A DNA stretch of 47,575 nt from Pezizomycotina sp. ARF18 (GCA_002224055.1 AZLU01000172.1:44040-91614); one strand, 5' to 3'; shown: positions 35,903 through 47,441, numbered from the stretch's first letter. Notes: a model not told the origin generated them from the letters alone. Numbers and translations: made by a program.

Positions 35903-36138
35903 CGAAAGAAGATCTTGATAAATTAAGTCTGCTCGAGGCGGAAACTATATGGCGGAGACATGAAGCGCGACTTACCAATCGATGGCTAGATGATTTACTG
36001 ATAATAAAGAACGACGTTCTTTATCGCGTCTATTGCGCGGCAACACCGGAAAGAGAAAGCGCTAGAAGAATATATCAAATCGATCGAATTTTAAAAGTTG
36101 TTTCGTTTGACAATTTTGGCATGGACTTTCACTATCAG
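35903..36138 (+). CDS. Isolated exon-like coding segment
   Basis: The frame stays open for about 79 codons and has strongly protein-like composition: charged and helical, with LSLLEAETIWRRHEARLT, LDDLLIIKNDVLYRVY, and RRIYQIDRILKVVSF. It is bounded by a plausible acceptor (gaacag at 35897-35902) and by GTCAGT at 36139 as a possible donor. There is no ATG in it, so simple ORF searches miss it. A possible next exon after a tgcag at about 36214 is short and ends in TGA. No family is recognised. It may be one exon of a gene whose other exons are frame-broken, or a gene remnant. Confidence 0.4.
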
Positions 36139-38614
36139 GTCAGTCAAATATTCTGTGTCCTAGTTTAGCACACCAGAAAATGAGATCCAGGCTGAAATTG
36201 AAACTTAATGCAGTCAACTGAAACGAACGTTCAATCGTTTGTCTGCTGCGGCGGCGGGAACACCCTGCCAACAAATATCAGTCGCTCCGTGGGTTGAAGT
36301 GCCTTGCGCAGCGGATGCAATGGCATATTAACGCGAAATTCCTGTGTACACGCTATATTCCTGCGAACTCAGTAGGAATAAACGTTCTCGAGTAACAATA
36401 TCTGTGGAATCTCGGCTTGCTTACACTGTATTCAGATGATAGACATGGAATAGCACAAGAAGGAATCGTATTGATATTATGATATCACCGCGAGAATTGG
36501 CTTTAATGCAGAACAGGCATTCACGATTTTCGTTTTTGTTCGATTGATTCCATTGCGATTCCCGGAATTCCAGGAACGTCGTTTTCGTTGGCCAATTGCC
36601 TTCCGAAGAAAGAAGGGTTGGCGAGAGGAGGCTATTCTCGAAATTTCGAAGCGAACCAAGCCCCACACTGAAAAACGCCGAAGTAGGAAAATTCTCGTAT
36701 GAAAAAAAGGAAAACGAAAAGCATTTGGTGGTGAACAAGGCTGCCTGCTGTCAAACGTGGCAGGCTGTCAATACAGCCCCCGGCGTCTATGCGACAAATT
36801 TCGACCAGTGCAGATCAAAAACGACATAAAACCCGGAGAATCAAGTAAACTTTAAAGACGGCAGGGAGCTCTTTTTTTTTTTTAGTGCTTCAAACATTAG
36901 AAGACGTGGTATGGGATATAAATTCTAGAACACTTATAGACACGCCTGCGATTGTGGCTGGAATTTAGGCTGAAGCATACTAGGTCCGCGATACTTCACT
37001 CGAATATCGTTAGCTCTCCCTGTCGGAGATGCTCCATGCGTTGCATATGGCTGGACATTGATTGGCTCAGAATAATCAGGTCACCTGTCGAAGCATCACT
37101 TTCGCTTCCATGATCTCAAGGATTTATACGTAGGATCTAGAAGGCATTTCAATGTCACGTAAAGGGTAAAGTTAAACTTCTATACGAAAGGCACAATTTA
37201 TCCTTCCATGTGTGATTGAACAACAGGTTTGACTTGCCATACTATTGTCGTCAATCAGTGAGCCTTGAAGGGATGTTATTCGCGTCGGCGATTGTTTCAT
37301 GATGCTCGATAGTGGCACACGATTTAGGCAAATTAAAAGTGTGGTCACGAAAACGAAGCTAAAAAATAAAATAAAATAAATTTAGACTTAGCGGGTTTGA
37401 GTTTTTGATGTTTTGAGGTCTTGAGCTTTGGAGCTAAGGCTACTCACCATTTTCGACGTTTAATTGTAGAGACATGAAAAGACGGGAGATTGATGGTGAG
37501 TATTCGGGATAAGATGAAGCTTCCACCTGTTGATCCCCACCTTAAGGCGAAGCTTTAGTACAAAATCCATGATATAATAGAGAAATGAAGAACAGTCTAC
37601 ATTCAATCCAGGAAGTCCATGCTCACCTTCGCTCTCATTACACCCATTGCCGGACTTTAATTGGCGCGTTTTTATTTCCTATTGAAATTCTGCCTCAAAG
37701 CATCAATTAAGAGTCGACGGAAAGTAGCACATGCAAGCGATCGTGAGTTCGAATGCAGGTAAAAGCCAGGCCCCGCATAGTTTTTCCATCACCTGACTAG
37801 ACACCAACGTCTCTGTGCTTTAGTGCCAATCTAGCAACGCAGAAGCGTACCATGTTTCCAGACTTAACGAGAGTTTGCTTTTTCCTTTGTCTCCCTTGAT
37901 TCCTCTCTTCGTTGCTGGCGTATCTTCCCCTGACTAGTGCAATTCACCTACTGAGTCGACCGAAGTGGATCTTCCATGCCGTCCATTCAGGTTTCAAGGA
38001 CAGTACGGCACATAATGCAGTCTGCCCCGGTTGAGCACAAACCGATTTTCGGGGAATTGCTGGTTGATAGGCAATAAAAGTGATCGCAGCTGGTAACAAT
38101 TGCTAAATAGTTTTAGGAAAGCAAGCCACTTCTTTCGCGCGCTAATATATTAGCATACTTAAACCGATCCCACCAAAAAAAAAAAAAAAAAAAAAAAGAG
38201 GTACCTCCAAATTTCATAAAATGAGTCGTCAGTTCTCAAAGACTAACTAAAAGTACGAAAAGGTTCATCTTCCAGAGAATACAAGGCGTTGCACGAGATT
38301 AGACGCACGAATCAGGATAACCTACCAGGAGACCAGTTTACGGCGCGATATAACGAAGTGGATTCATGCTAATAAACCGCCGCGCTAGAAATCAGACCTG
38401 CGCGGATACAAGTAATAACCGAGCGTCGAGGTGCGGTGTATTCGAGCAACCCCCGCGATGCTGAAGAGAAATTTCCAGCGGCTGGCGTCTCTTCGCGCAG
38501 GGCGTAGGTAAGTGGACTAACCTGCAGAAGCGCAGTAGAGAAAAAAAATTGTTTAGCCCAACTAATACATTCTCGAAGATTGAACAAATGGACAAGAAGA
38601 CATTCTGCGCTTCC
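36139..38614. other. Intergenic region without a supported gene
   Basis: About 2.5 kb. It has a T run near 36870, a short AAAAT tract at about 37361-37381 and an A23 run near 38175-38197. A 77-codon plus frame at 36596-36829 and a 72-codon minus frame at 38587-38369 lack recognisable features. Confidence 0.45.
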
Positions 38615-38622
38615 TATATAAG
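38615..38622 (+). promoter_or_regulatory. TATA box of the Cys-rich protein gene
   Basis: TATATAAG is followed after about 30 bases by a C/A-rich leader with CAGCAGCATCAGCAG-like sequence. The next supported start codon is at 39064, so the leader would be about 420 bases long and may contain an intron (GTGAGA at 38881). Confidence 0.45.
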
Positions 38623-39063
38623 TTCACCGTGTCTCCTCGTCCTATAACTTACTCTCAGCAGCATCAGCAGCAAACCCCAATATCCATCTACCTCTTCTCA
38701 TACAACAGGATCAGAAAATCTACTCCTCATCTCAAAGAGTACCCGACATTTCAGCCACATCTGCGACGCCCCCATTAAGAAGGTCAGCGATACGGTAGCT
38801 CACAAACGACACCAACGACTTGATCATCAGCGCCCGTTAATAGCCCACTTAATTCCGTACCCAAAGCCAATTTGGTACAGGTGAGACGCTCCACTCGGGT
38901 GGACTGTGACGTCCTACACAGTGTACCGTTTGCCAGCGTTTAACGTAGAAAAGAACAAAGAAAGAGAGAAAGGGTGCTCTAAGCCTTGTTTTCTTTTAAA
39001 TTTATTGCGTTACTAAGGGAATGGCTTGATATTTAGTAGATCGAAGAGCGAATTAAAAAAAAC

Positions 39064-39592
39064 ATGTGCGAATACGACTTAACGTTCTACCGCGACTGCA
39101 GACATGGGGTATGGGGGCAAGCTTGCAGGAGCTGGTGTAACAAAAAGAGGGACCCGGGAAGGAGGACCTGTAACGATTGGAGACCTTACTCTGTCACTAT
39201 CAGAGTTGATAAACTCTGCCAATTCTGCAATAAGGTGAAGAAAGTGGAGGACAGAATCAAAAGAGTGGAGGCGAAACTTGCTCCTCTTTTGGCGGATGGT
39301 CGTAATCCGCCACACAAGAGACTTACACGAGGGAGATACATGAGCAAGGCCAGTTAAAGGAGAATGCAGAAATGATTAGACGCGAGCAGAAGTTGAAAGA
39401 ATGGGTAGGTTTAAATCTGTCAATATTTCGATTCAGGAATTAGTATAAGCTAACCCCAGATTGCTAAAGGATGAGGATGCGATTGTATCTGAAGTGAGGG
39501 GAAAAACGGGGAAGTTAAATACGAATAACCTCGGCCATGATATATGCAGAAGATTGAGAGGGGATTTGGGGAGGACCAGTCAGCTTCTATAA
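39064..39592 (+). CDS. Small Cys-rich, probably zinc-binding protein
   Basis: The ATG at 39064 opens MCEYDLTFYRDCRHGVWG. Cysteines at about residues 2, 12, 21, 25, 36, 52 and 55 plus His14 include a CxH and a terminal CxxC (LCQFCNK), a pattern suited to zinc binding and seen in many short uncharacterised fungal proteins that begin MC-x-Y. A charged helical part follows (VEDRIKRVEAKLAPLL). Near 39335 a shift leads into EIHEQGQLKENAEMIRREQK, a likely coiled coil. An intron at 39405-39469 (GTAGGT donor, GCTAACC branch, acceptor taaag) joins in phase to DEDAIVSEVRGKTGKLN and a stop at TAA 39590. The product is about 150 residues without a signal peptide, so it is probably intracellular. A function cannot be given. 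Without the shift the frame would stop at 39357. Confidence 0.65.
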
Positions 39593-42538
39593 AGTGCCCC
39601 CCTCCTATTTCGAACCTTTACAATTCTCATTCCTTACAGTCGAGCCAGAATTTTGTGTCTTCGTTTCTATTCCCCTATTATTTAGTTTTTCAGTTTTTTT
39701 TTTTTTTTTTTTTTTTCCCGTTTTTTATAGATTAAGCAAGTATCTCAATCATCTACCTCGCCAGTTCCTAGTTTGTCCTGCTGGTATCCTTTGTAAGGGC
39801 TAGACAGGTCGTTATTTACTCCCTTTTCTTTTCTTTTTCTTTTTTTCTTCTTGCACTTCATTGGCGTAAGCAGGCCGTCTTTCTTTTTTTCTTTCTTTCT
39901 TTTTTATAGAATAAATCTAGACGAATTAACCCCTTTCCTCTTTCTTTCCCATTGCAATTCCTTAAAAAAAAAAAAAAAAAGTTTGTTGATAACCACTTCA
40001 GGGGTGTACTGTTATTGATTTTCCGGCGTTGATAGGATGTTTCCTACTGCATGCTTCCCAGAATCTTTTGCTCAGAGCGGTAAAGTGGCCAACAGCGGCA
40101 ATTTGAGAAGATCGGAAATTCTCTCAACAAGAGTGCTTAACCAATATTGAAGCTCTCTTAAAACCTTTCGTGTTGAATAGGGTACGTAAAAAGTTGTAGG
40201 ACAGCGCTGCTGGATTGCTTTTGCATACCTTGTGTCGAGTCCAGTGACCTGATCTCGATACCGCATTAGGAACGATCGCATCAGCAAAGCCCACAAAGTA
40301 AAATAAAATAAGAAAAATTAACCACATTGCGGGGGAAGGCAGAACAAACACCCTGAGAGCCAACGCGCAAAGATTCATAACGGCGACGGTAGGACCAGGA
40401 CCCGTTTTCAGGCAGTATCCGGCGACAACCGTGGAAATTTATAATCCGCTGTCTAGCTTTATGGCTTTGGTTGCTGCTTCCATAACGGCATCATAGTCCA
40501 GAGTCGGACCGCAAAACAATACTGCCGACTTTCGTTATTCATACAGCCTTAGTCAAAGCAAACCGGTTTACGACGTGGTGGCTAAGAAACGCGCCGGAAA
40601 CGATTGTCGCATGTTAAATATTTTATTATTGACTTGAAGAAGGAGACTCCCTCCCACTGTCATAGCATTGAAGCTGGAGATTTGTTGTCCTGGGAATGGC
40701 TCCAGGAGATTTTGGAGGACGTGGAAGACTCTATACTTTTGTAAGTGCAGTCATCCCAATAGAGACCTAGTGTGTAGTATTTTCGTCATGGTCTGAGCAA
40801 AACTGATCGTTGCTACTGTTGCGCAGGATGACAGAACGTCGAAACAAGGGAGCATGCATACTCCGCGGAGGAATTGATAGAGAACAAGCCCCTCAGTGTG
40901 CAATGCGGTTCTAATGCCAACGGTTCATTAGCTTATCTTGTGATTCAGAATGTCAACGTATCGTGCACATTCTGAATGTCGTCGAAAGTCTCGAGCCACT
41001 TACTATATTTCGTTCCGTCACCTGTGTATAGCAATTGCAGGCAGATTTTATGAAGGCTACCTCCATCTATCAGAAACCCAGTCAGTATCGTTCATTTCAC
41101 ACCGAAAGCATCCTTGACTAATAGCCATAAGTTCTATAACAATGATGTAATGTATAATGAGAATGAATTTTTATTTTTGGAGAGAGGAATTTTTGAAATA
41201 CCGGACGTTTGTTGTTCTGAGGTTGTCTTCTCAGAAATTTTTTTCCCACTTTACTTTTATTTTACTTTTATTTTATTTTATTTTATTTTTATTTTATTTT
41301 ATTTTTATTTTATTTTATTTTATTTTTTTATTTTATATTATTTTATTTTATTTATTTTTGGGCCTTCATACTTCCACAACTAAAATAAAATAATTAATTT
41401 ATGAAAGGAGAGAAGTGAGGAAGAAGCCATCTATCTATTTACCTACCTCCGATCATGAAAGAGTACTTGGGAGCCGGCTCAGAACCGATGAATGACTTGC
41501 CTTTTGGATTCTGCATCTAGTTTTAATACCTGACAAGGAGAGAGATATAGTTCCCAAGAAAGACGAATTTTATTTCATTGCAGCTGGCGAAGATGGCGAA
41601 GAGAAGAGCAGTTTCCAGGAGTGGATTATCGATTTCTTTCACACCTTAGAAGTTCCCTTTCATGAAGTTCTTGTCATCTGGGGTACCGCGGCAAGCGAGA
41701 CTGGTAGATTTCGCAATCCGCCTATCAAGCATGCTGAACAGCGCTTCCTACCTGTCTCGAAGCACCTCAGGACGTTCGCAAGAGGGCCTGCACTTGTCAT
41801 CGATAGCTCATAGCACACTCCATGTGTTCTCCGTTTTCACGGCTCAGCTTGCATCACCAGCCTTCTGGTAGGGCAAGAACGAGCAGAAGGCCGGCAAGGA
41901 GTTTTCTGCTACTGAGAAGATAGGTCAATCCAATAGGATCCCGAAAGAATCGCTTGTGCCTTCATCTCAAGTATGACAGAGATACACGCACATCGCAAAC
42001 TTGTATGGAAATGACGGACACCTCAAATTGTCTTTTTTGCGAGAACTAGATATGCCAGGAGCGCTCCGGGAGGCTAAAAGAACATCAATTTCGGAACACA
42101 GGAGAGAGAAGTTGGAGAGGGTAAAGGCCTTGACTATTGTTACGTCTTCAGCACTGCCCACTCTCACACTTGCTGGAAACCACGGAACAATTTTCCAGGT
42201 ATGCGGCCGCACTTGAAGCTAACATGTAAAAACAACAATTGCGAGCTTACTCGATCTTTAATATGCAGTTATTTACTTCGCAAGAGAAGGATCTTTCGAC
42301 ATTTCTCTACACGGACTCGGGCCAAATCATCAGATGCTTAGTATAAGCCATCTGCAACGCATTTCAGGTTCCAGAAGGTTTAACAACATGCTCCTGGCCG
42401 CTACCTCCCCAGACTCGACAGAAACTACGGTGTCGGGGACAAAAGGTATTCGTCAGCTTCGTTGTAGTTTTCCTCTGAGATTGCATCCTACAAGATTCAA
42501 CTAACCTCTCGAGCTTGAGTTTAGAATCATCGGTGAGT
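39593..42538. other. Region with scattered coding-like fragments, no firm gene
   Basis: T/A runs lie near 39696-39716 and 39963-39979. Plus-strand stretches with protein-like composition occur at about 40641-40741 (ending at a GTAAGT donor), 40848-40969, 41041-41125, 41581-41812 (FFHTLEVPFHEVLVIWG), 42001-42198, and 42269-42341. The last two would join in phase across a possible intron at 42199-42268. They may be exons of one frame-broken plus-strand gene converging on the minus-strand ankyrin gene. Competing minus-strand frames exist (for example at 40378-40072 and about 41100-40950), and I recognise no domain. Confidence 0.3.
41255..41359. repeat. TTTTA/TTTA microsatellite
   Basis: About 105 bases of imperfect tandem TTTTA and TTTA units, the largest of several loci with this unit or its complement in the window. 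The Phe/Tyr/Ile-rich open frames that run through it are artefacts of the repeat. Confidence 0.9.
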
Positions 42539-43590
42539 TTAAGAATGAACCCCTAGAAGTCGGTGATGAGTAGCAATTCTGCTAGCCGGAGCTGAATAAA
42601 GGGTATATCGTACACCATAGAATCCGGGAACTGGAAAGAACATTTCAGGCTTGTCTAATTCCATCAATACTTCAACACTTGGAAGTCGGATTTTGTCCTT
42701 TTGATCTGTTTGTGGCTTGATTGTTAACACCTGCGGCTATGTTGGTTGTTACTTCTGTACGCCGACAAGTTCAATCGCATACCAGATCTGGCACTCGAAC
42801 ATCACTACTTCCTCGAAGCCTTTTGCAAGCCTGCGACCGCGTCAGATTCGACCTTCCTAGAGAACAGACAGTCAGAGAAGCCCGCGAATATGTTGTTGAA
42901 GCAACTGGTACCATCTGATTTGTGGAGTAAGGATTTCGATCAAATGATCATTCCCTCTTTCCTTTGCGATATCTAGTGGTGTTTGATTTGCGCCATCGGT
43001 GGTACGTAGCAACCTCCATGCACCCAGCTTTAGTAATTTCTCCACTACTCTACCGGCGTCTTGGGATGATATGCAGCTTGATGCAAAGCCGTGTATCCGC
43101 TCGGAGGACGGTCGTCATCCGGTGCTGTAATCGTCAGGACCAAGACACAAAACAGAAGTAAAAAAGCAAAGAAGAAGTAGAAACCTCGCGGCCCGCAACT
43201 CTGCATAGATGAGCGTAAGCACAAGCAGAGGAGAAAAACAACTTCAGTAATGTCTGACTTCTAAAGACTCCTCCCGCAAGGAATATTACATTGCGACACG
43301 GTCATGGGTATCAACAACAACCTTCGGACCAGGCGTGACCGAAACTTTGGGCAATGAAAAGTGAGAGCAGGGAATTAATCACGGAGCCCATGCACGGGGT
43401 ATCACCACTTACCCCGCAGACGCCAGTAATTAGAATACTCATGGGCGTATTCCCCGAAAGATTCAATGAGCCGAAAATATTCGTCCCATTGTCCAAAATA
43501 AGCAAAGTCCGCTAGTTTTGCTCTTGTTTCGATAAAACCCTTTCTATATGTGGTAGTCAACGTTCCTCCATGCCACGTCGGCCTTTCCAT
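42539..43590 (-). CDS. Ankyrin-repeat domain protein, fungal type
   Basis: Ankyrin repeats mediate protein-protein contacts; this fungal group has no assigned role that I know of. Reading leftward from the ATG at 43590, exon 1 encodes MERPTWHGGTLTTTYRKGF, then LADFAYFGQWDEYFRLIE, ending at 43414. An intron at 43413-43125 (GTAAGT donor, CCTGAC branch, ttacag acceptor) joins in phase to APDDDRPPSGYTALHQAAYH, an ankyrin start, then VVEKLLKLGAWRLLRTTDGA and NQTPLDIAKERGNDHLIEIL, the next repeat. A base is missing near 43048, and more shifts are needed near 42873 and 42740. The last part reads RLPSVEVLMELDKPEMFFPV, then PGFYG; I recall a similar Pro/Glu/Phe motif at the C-terminus of related fungal ankyrin proteins, from memory only. 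The frame stops at 42539, though a neighbouring frame may add some residues. The product is about 250 residues. The intron is long for this window (289 bp). Confidence 0.72.
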
Positions 43591-45252
43591 CTTTGCGAAG
43601 TCTGGAACGTTTGTTAGGGAATCGAAGAAGGTTTGGCCTCCTCAGCTAACAATAATGGAAACAAAAGAAATGGCAATAATAATATTTGGAAAAAAAAAAA
43701 AAAAGGATTCTTTCGGAGGCTGGAGCTGACAAGGGCGCGCCGTGGAATCTTGCCGGATAAAGCGACTTGGTCCCTTGTTCAGATATGCTGCAAGGGATTG
43801 AAGTTGGGGAAGAGGCGTGGCAGGAGAAACTCTTTTTACGACTAATTATTTTTTCCCCTCTCGACCTCGCAGAAATCTGCTCCGGAAGTATTCACCAGAT
43901 TCCTGCTTATTGTCCACGGATTCACGATGCCCCGTAACGCACCGAGAACACGTTAGGAAATTCAGGCTTGCACGAAATTCGCTTACTAAACCAGTGGAGT
44001 TCGCTGCTCAAGCTCGAACCCGAGTGTAGGTCCTCCGGTCTCCAGTGAGGTCAAACGAGCGAGAGTTCCCTTTCAGTCAAGGGTTCTACAGGATATGTAG
44101 GAGAGGGCCGCCGCCGGTGGAATGGCTGATGGGAAATGAGCGAGGACAAGAAAGCTCTGGGTGATGCTTGCTGAGTCGAGAGCTCATGGTCTACTTCGAT
44201 TACAGGCAGGTAGATTGTGCGTCGCCGTCGAACTCGCACTTGTAAAGTGTGGGGGCACTTTTTTGAATGCTGATGGTAATTTCGCGTACTTTCTAGGGGT
44301 CAGGTTGCTTCTGAGAATAGTGTTGAGAACTTTCCTCCCCAGGGGAGATGAGGAAAAATAAAGAAGAGGGGTCTAGAAAAAGAAATATAGAAAAATGTCC
44401 GAAAACATGTGGAAGAGGCCCAAGTGCGCGAAAGTAATCTTGGGCTGCACGTCGTCAGACTCACTCTTCATTCGTCCTCGCTATCCACTGATCACTTCAG
44501 TCGCTCATATGGCTCACTGCTAACTTGCTTATATTGTTCAAGATTTTAAGCGCTATTTATATCTATAGACAGGCTTTTTGTCTTGCTCCTCTTCCCTCAG
44601 GGAAACACGCAAGAGCTGCCAACCACTTGGCGCCAGTATTTGGTGTGTGCAAGCTTAAAGTTCTGGACGATGGCTAGACTATAAAAAGGCGACTCCACTT
44701 TTGCTCACCCGGGTGAAAGGATGACAATTATGAGAATATGCGAAAATACTACACCTCTTCCCGGATCGACGTTACGTCCGCTAGAAACGAAAGTGGTCTC
44801 CGCAATTGGCTTTTGTTCGTTGAAACGCTTTTTTCTCGTTTCAAGACAGCCTTCCGGGTACGTTCGAGAAATTAACACTCGATTCTCCCCCACCTATCGC
44901 GTCTTTGCGCGTGGGGTTGAAATGTGAAATCATCATAACGCCTCACTGACGCACCTTTAATGAGATCAGCCTTTTGCGTTCGTTAGGCTCCACGATGGAG
45001 AACATACCATGTCTGGTTGACATCCGATGCTCAATGAGCAACAAACGATATCCGTTCGGTAAAAGAGTTATTAAACAACAATAACCATTGGAGTCAGGGG
45101 CAGAGATAAAATCTTCTCGTCATTGATATGATCTTTTCTGGAAATGACGGGCAATATAGCTATCAGTTGCCCTGGAATGAACATGATTTCAAAAAGCTTT
45201 CGTCCGGGATTCAGAATTTATCAGGGTTCCCTGGTATTCTGGATTTGTGCAG

Positions 45253-45297
<45 letters not shown>

Positions 45298-47324
45298 AAC
45301 TTCTTACAATTTGTTCTTCCACCTCTCTAACTTTTGAGTCAGCTAAGATTTCGTTTGTTTAATTCTAGAAAATACTTCTCGGATGATCTGCAAAAGGGTA
45401 GTTTAGAAGCTACAAGGTACGCACGAGTTTTCGATCGGCCTTCCGAATCGTTCATCGCGACTTCCAGATGAAGTCTGGTGGATTTTGACCCCTGAAGAAA
45501 CGGAGAAGGTTCTGCTGAAGAATAATATATAAGTAATTTTCCTAGTGGTGGCGGGGTATATTACAAGGAAGACTATCTGCTTGACTGGGTTGGATGCGAC
45601 CCCGTAGAACAGCTACTTTCACTTGCGTCCTCATGCACAGTTGACAGGGAAGGTGAGTTTTATTTGAAGTCTTTTCTTTTATTATTATTATTAAAAGAAG
45701 AATAGTCGATTTCGTCCAACAAGTTTCGCTGAGCGAATATGGCCGAGAAAGACTGCCCTTACAATTCTGTTCATTTTATTCGAACAAGGAAAACTGAAAG
45801 ACAATAATGAAATAATAAAAGAAAAAAATAATAAAATAATTTTAAAATCAAATTAAAAAAATCATGAAAAAAGATGAAGTTTTTGCCCAACGAAACAAAC
45901 AAAATAGTCTTTAGAGTTGATGTATAATAATAATATATCACGAACAAACTGGGCGAAAGGATCGTCGCCGTGGCTATATTCGCGATAGAATATCTTCATA
46001 CTTACGCAACGTTACAGCAAGATATCTCGCTACAAGCTTGAAGAAGCCACGATGAAGTTGAGAGGTCCGGGAAACTACGCATTGGACCGGAACGCGTAAA
46101 CGGCAACGCTCGTCTACGGGCTTGTCAATTATGAGATGAAAAAAAAAAAAAATTTAGAGAATAAATAAAAAGATTGAAATAAATGAAATCGATATTTGAT
46201 GCGCATTCTGAATACAAGAGCTTTCTCACTAAGGCATTCATCTGTGCACCCAACCGTTGCCTCTAAGCCTAGACCAAAGGGACACACCCAACTATCCATT
46301 GCTTCTTCATTTTCAGCTGAAGCCCATGACAGGGAGGCGCCGCTAGTGTGGCCAGGGACCAACGACACAGGAAACCTCCTTCGCTATTGACATGGCTAAC
46401 TTTTTTTTTTTTTTTTTTTTTGCCAAATCCCAATCTTCGTGAACAAGTGTGAGAATCCCCCGCCAAACAATCTTAAGTCCTTTTCTTTTTTTCCCCCTTT
46501 CAAGTGCGTCGTTGACTTGATGCACATCCTCGACAAGCCATTTGGTTATTGGGCTGATGAGTATGCTACTCAGCGACAGAACAGAAACGAAAGACCACAA
46601 AAGCAAAGATGTATAAGAAGGTTAAGATCGTTAAAAAAAAAAAAAGAAAAGAGAGAGAAAAATCAATATAAATTATGGAATTAAATAAAAAAAAATCAGA
46701 TAATAAATAAATAAATTAGGATTATTGAAAGAAAAAGAAAGAAAAAAGGTCTTCAGGAAAACCGAAGGTCTGTTTTTAATTTATAGGAAACGTTCATGTT
46801 TTTCCCGAATCGGTCGCTTCGCCAACTAAAGATGTTGGATATCTTCGCCTTATAGCTGGCGAAGTTATAGACTGCTAGGAAATATTTGATTATTCCAAAC
46901 TACTTGTTACTATTGCTACTTTTCCCATTGAGGAACAGCGAAGGGGTAGAAGGGAAATAGAAGAAGTATACTGTAAATCAGAATACCGATGAAAAAGGCA
47001 GCTGGGTCGAATAACTGCTACCACTACTGTATATCGTTTGGTTTCTTTGGTTTCGACCTCGGTGAACCTTTTGACTAGTCCAATCGTTCGTTATTTTGCC
47101 CAATGTACCTTTTGAGCCTCCCACGCTGCGCTCTTCTCTTCTCTTCTCTTTCTTTTTTCTCTTTTCGTTTTCTTTTTCTTTCTTTTTCTTTTTCTTTCCC
47201 CACTCCGGATTTCTCTCACACCATGTTAGGGAGTGTAAAGTAGGTAGGGTGGTAATAAAATAATAAATTCATCAGTCGCAGACGAAACCCCGAAATGGGA
47301 GCCTAACCCGCACATCTTCCCAAG
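43591..47324. other. Intergenic region with unsupported candidate frames
   Basis: About 3.7 kb. A run of A lies near 43689-43703, a T15/A28 pair at 45254-45296, an A run at about 46139-46152 and T22 near 46400-46421. A TATAAAAA element at 44680 is followed 33 bases later by a 68-codon frame (44721-44927), which could be a tiny gene. At about 45430-45660 plus-strand frames read LPDEVWWILTPEETEKVLL and then VYYKEDYLLDWVGCDPVEQL in different registers, which may be a frame-broken exon. A CT-rich stretch at about 47130-47200 lies upstream of the gene at the right edge. No domain is recognised. Confidence 0.35.
45254..45296. repeat. Back-to-back T15/A28 homopolymer pair
   Basis: Fifteen T are followed directly by 28 A, the same arrangement as at 9982-10025. 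Confidence 0.85.
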
Positions 47325-47331
47325 TATATAT
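47325..47331 (+). promoter_or_regulatory. Possible TATA box of the right-edge gene
   Basis: TATATAT lies 117 bases upstream of the ATG at 47442, after a CT-rich tract. The spacing resembles that of the TATA box of the BCS1-like gene. Confidence 0.4.
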
Positions 47332-47441
47332 CCTCAGGGCCGCCTTCTCCCAGCTCAACTATTAAACGAATCCAGGTCCATCGCGATAGAGACGTATTTA
47401 TTCGACATACATTTGGTCTGGTTTTCTACGTTCGAGCGCAT

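Noticed and set aside
37735-37790. TTCGAAT motif near 37744 as a tRNA T-loop
   Set aside because: The bases on either side do not form a T-stem, and no anticodon arm lies upstream.
41114-41393. Phe/Tyr-rich open frames
   Set aside because: They are produced by the TTTTA microsatellite.
42746-42976. Plus-strand open frame with sensible composition, at first read as a gene
   Set aside because: The opposite strand reads ankyrin sequence (TPLDIAKERGNDHLIEIL) over the same bases, so the plus frame is an antisense shadow.
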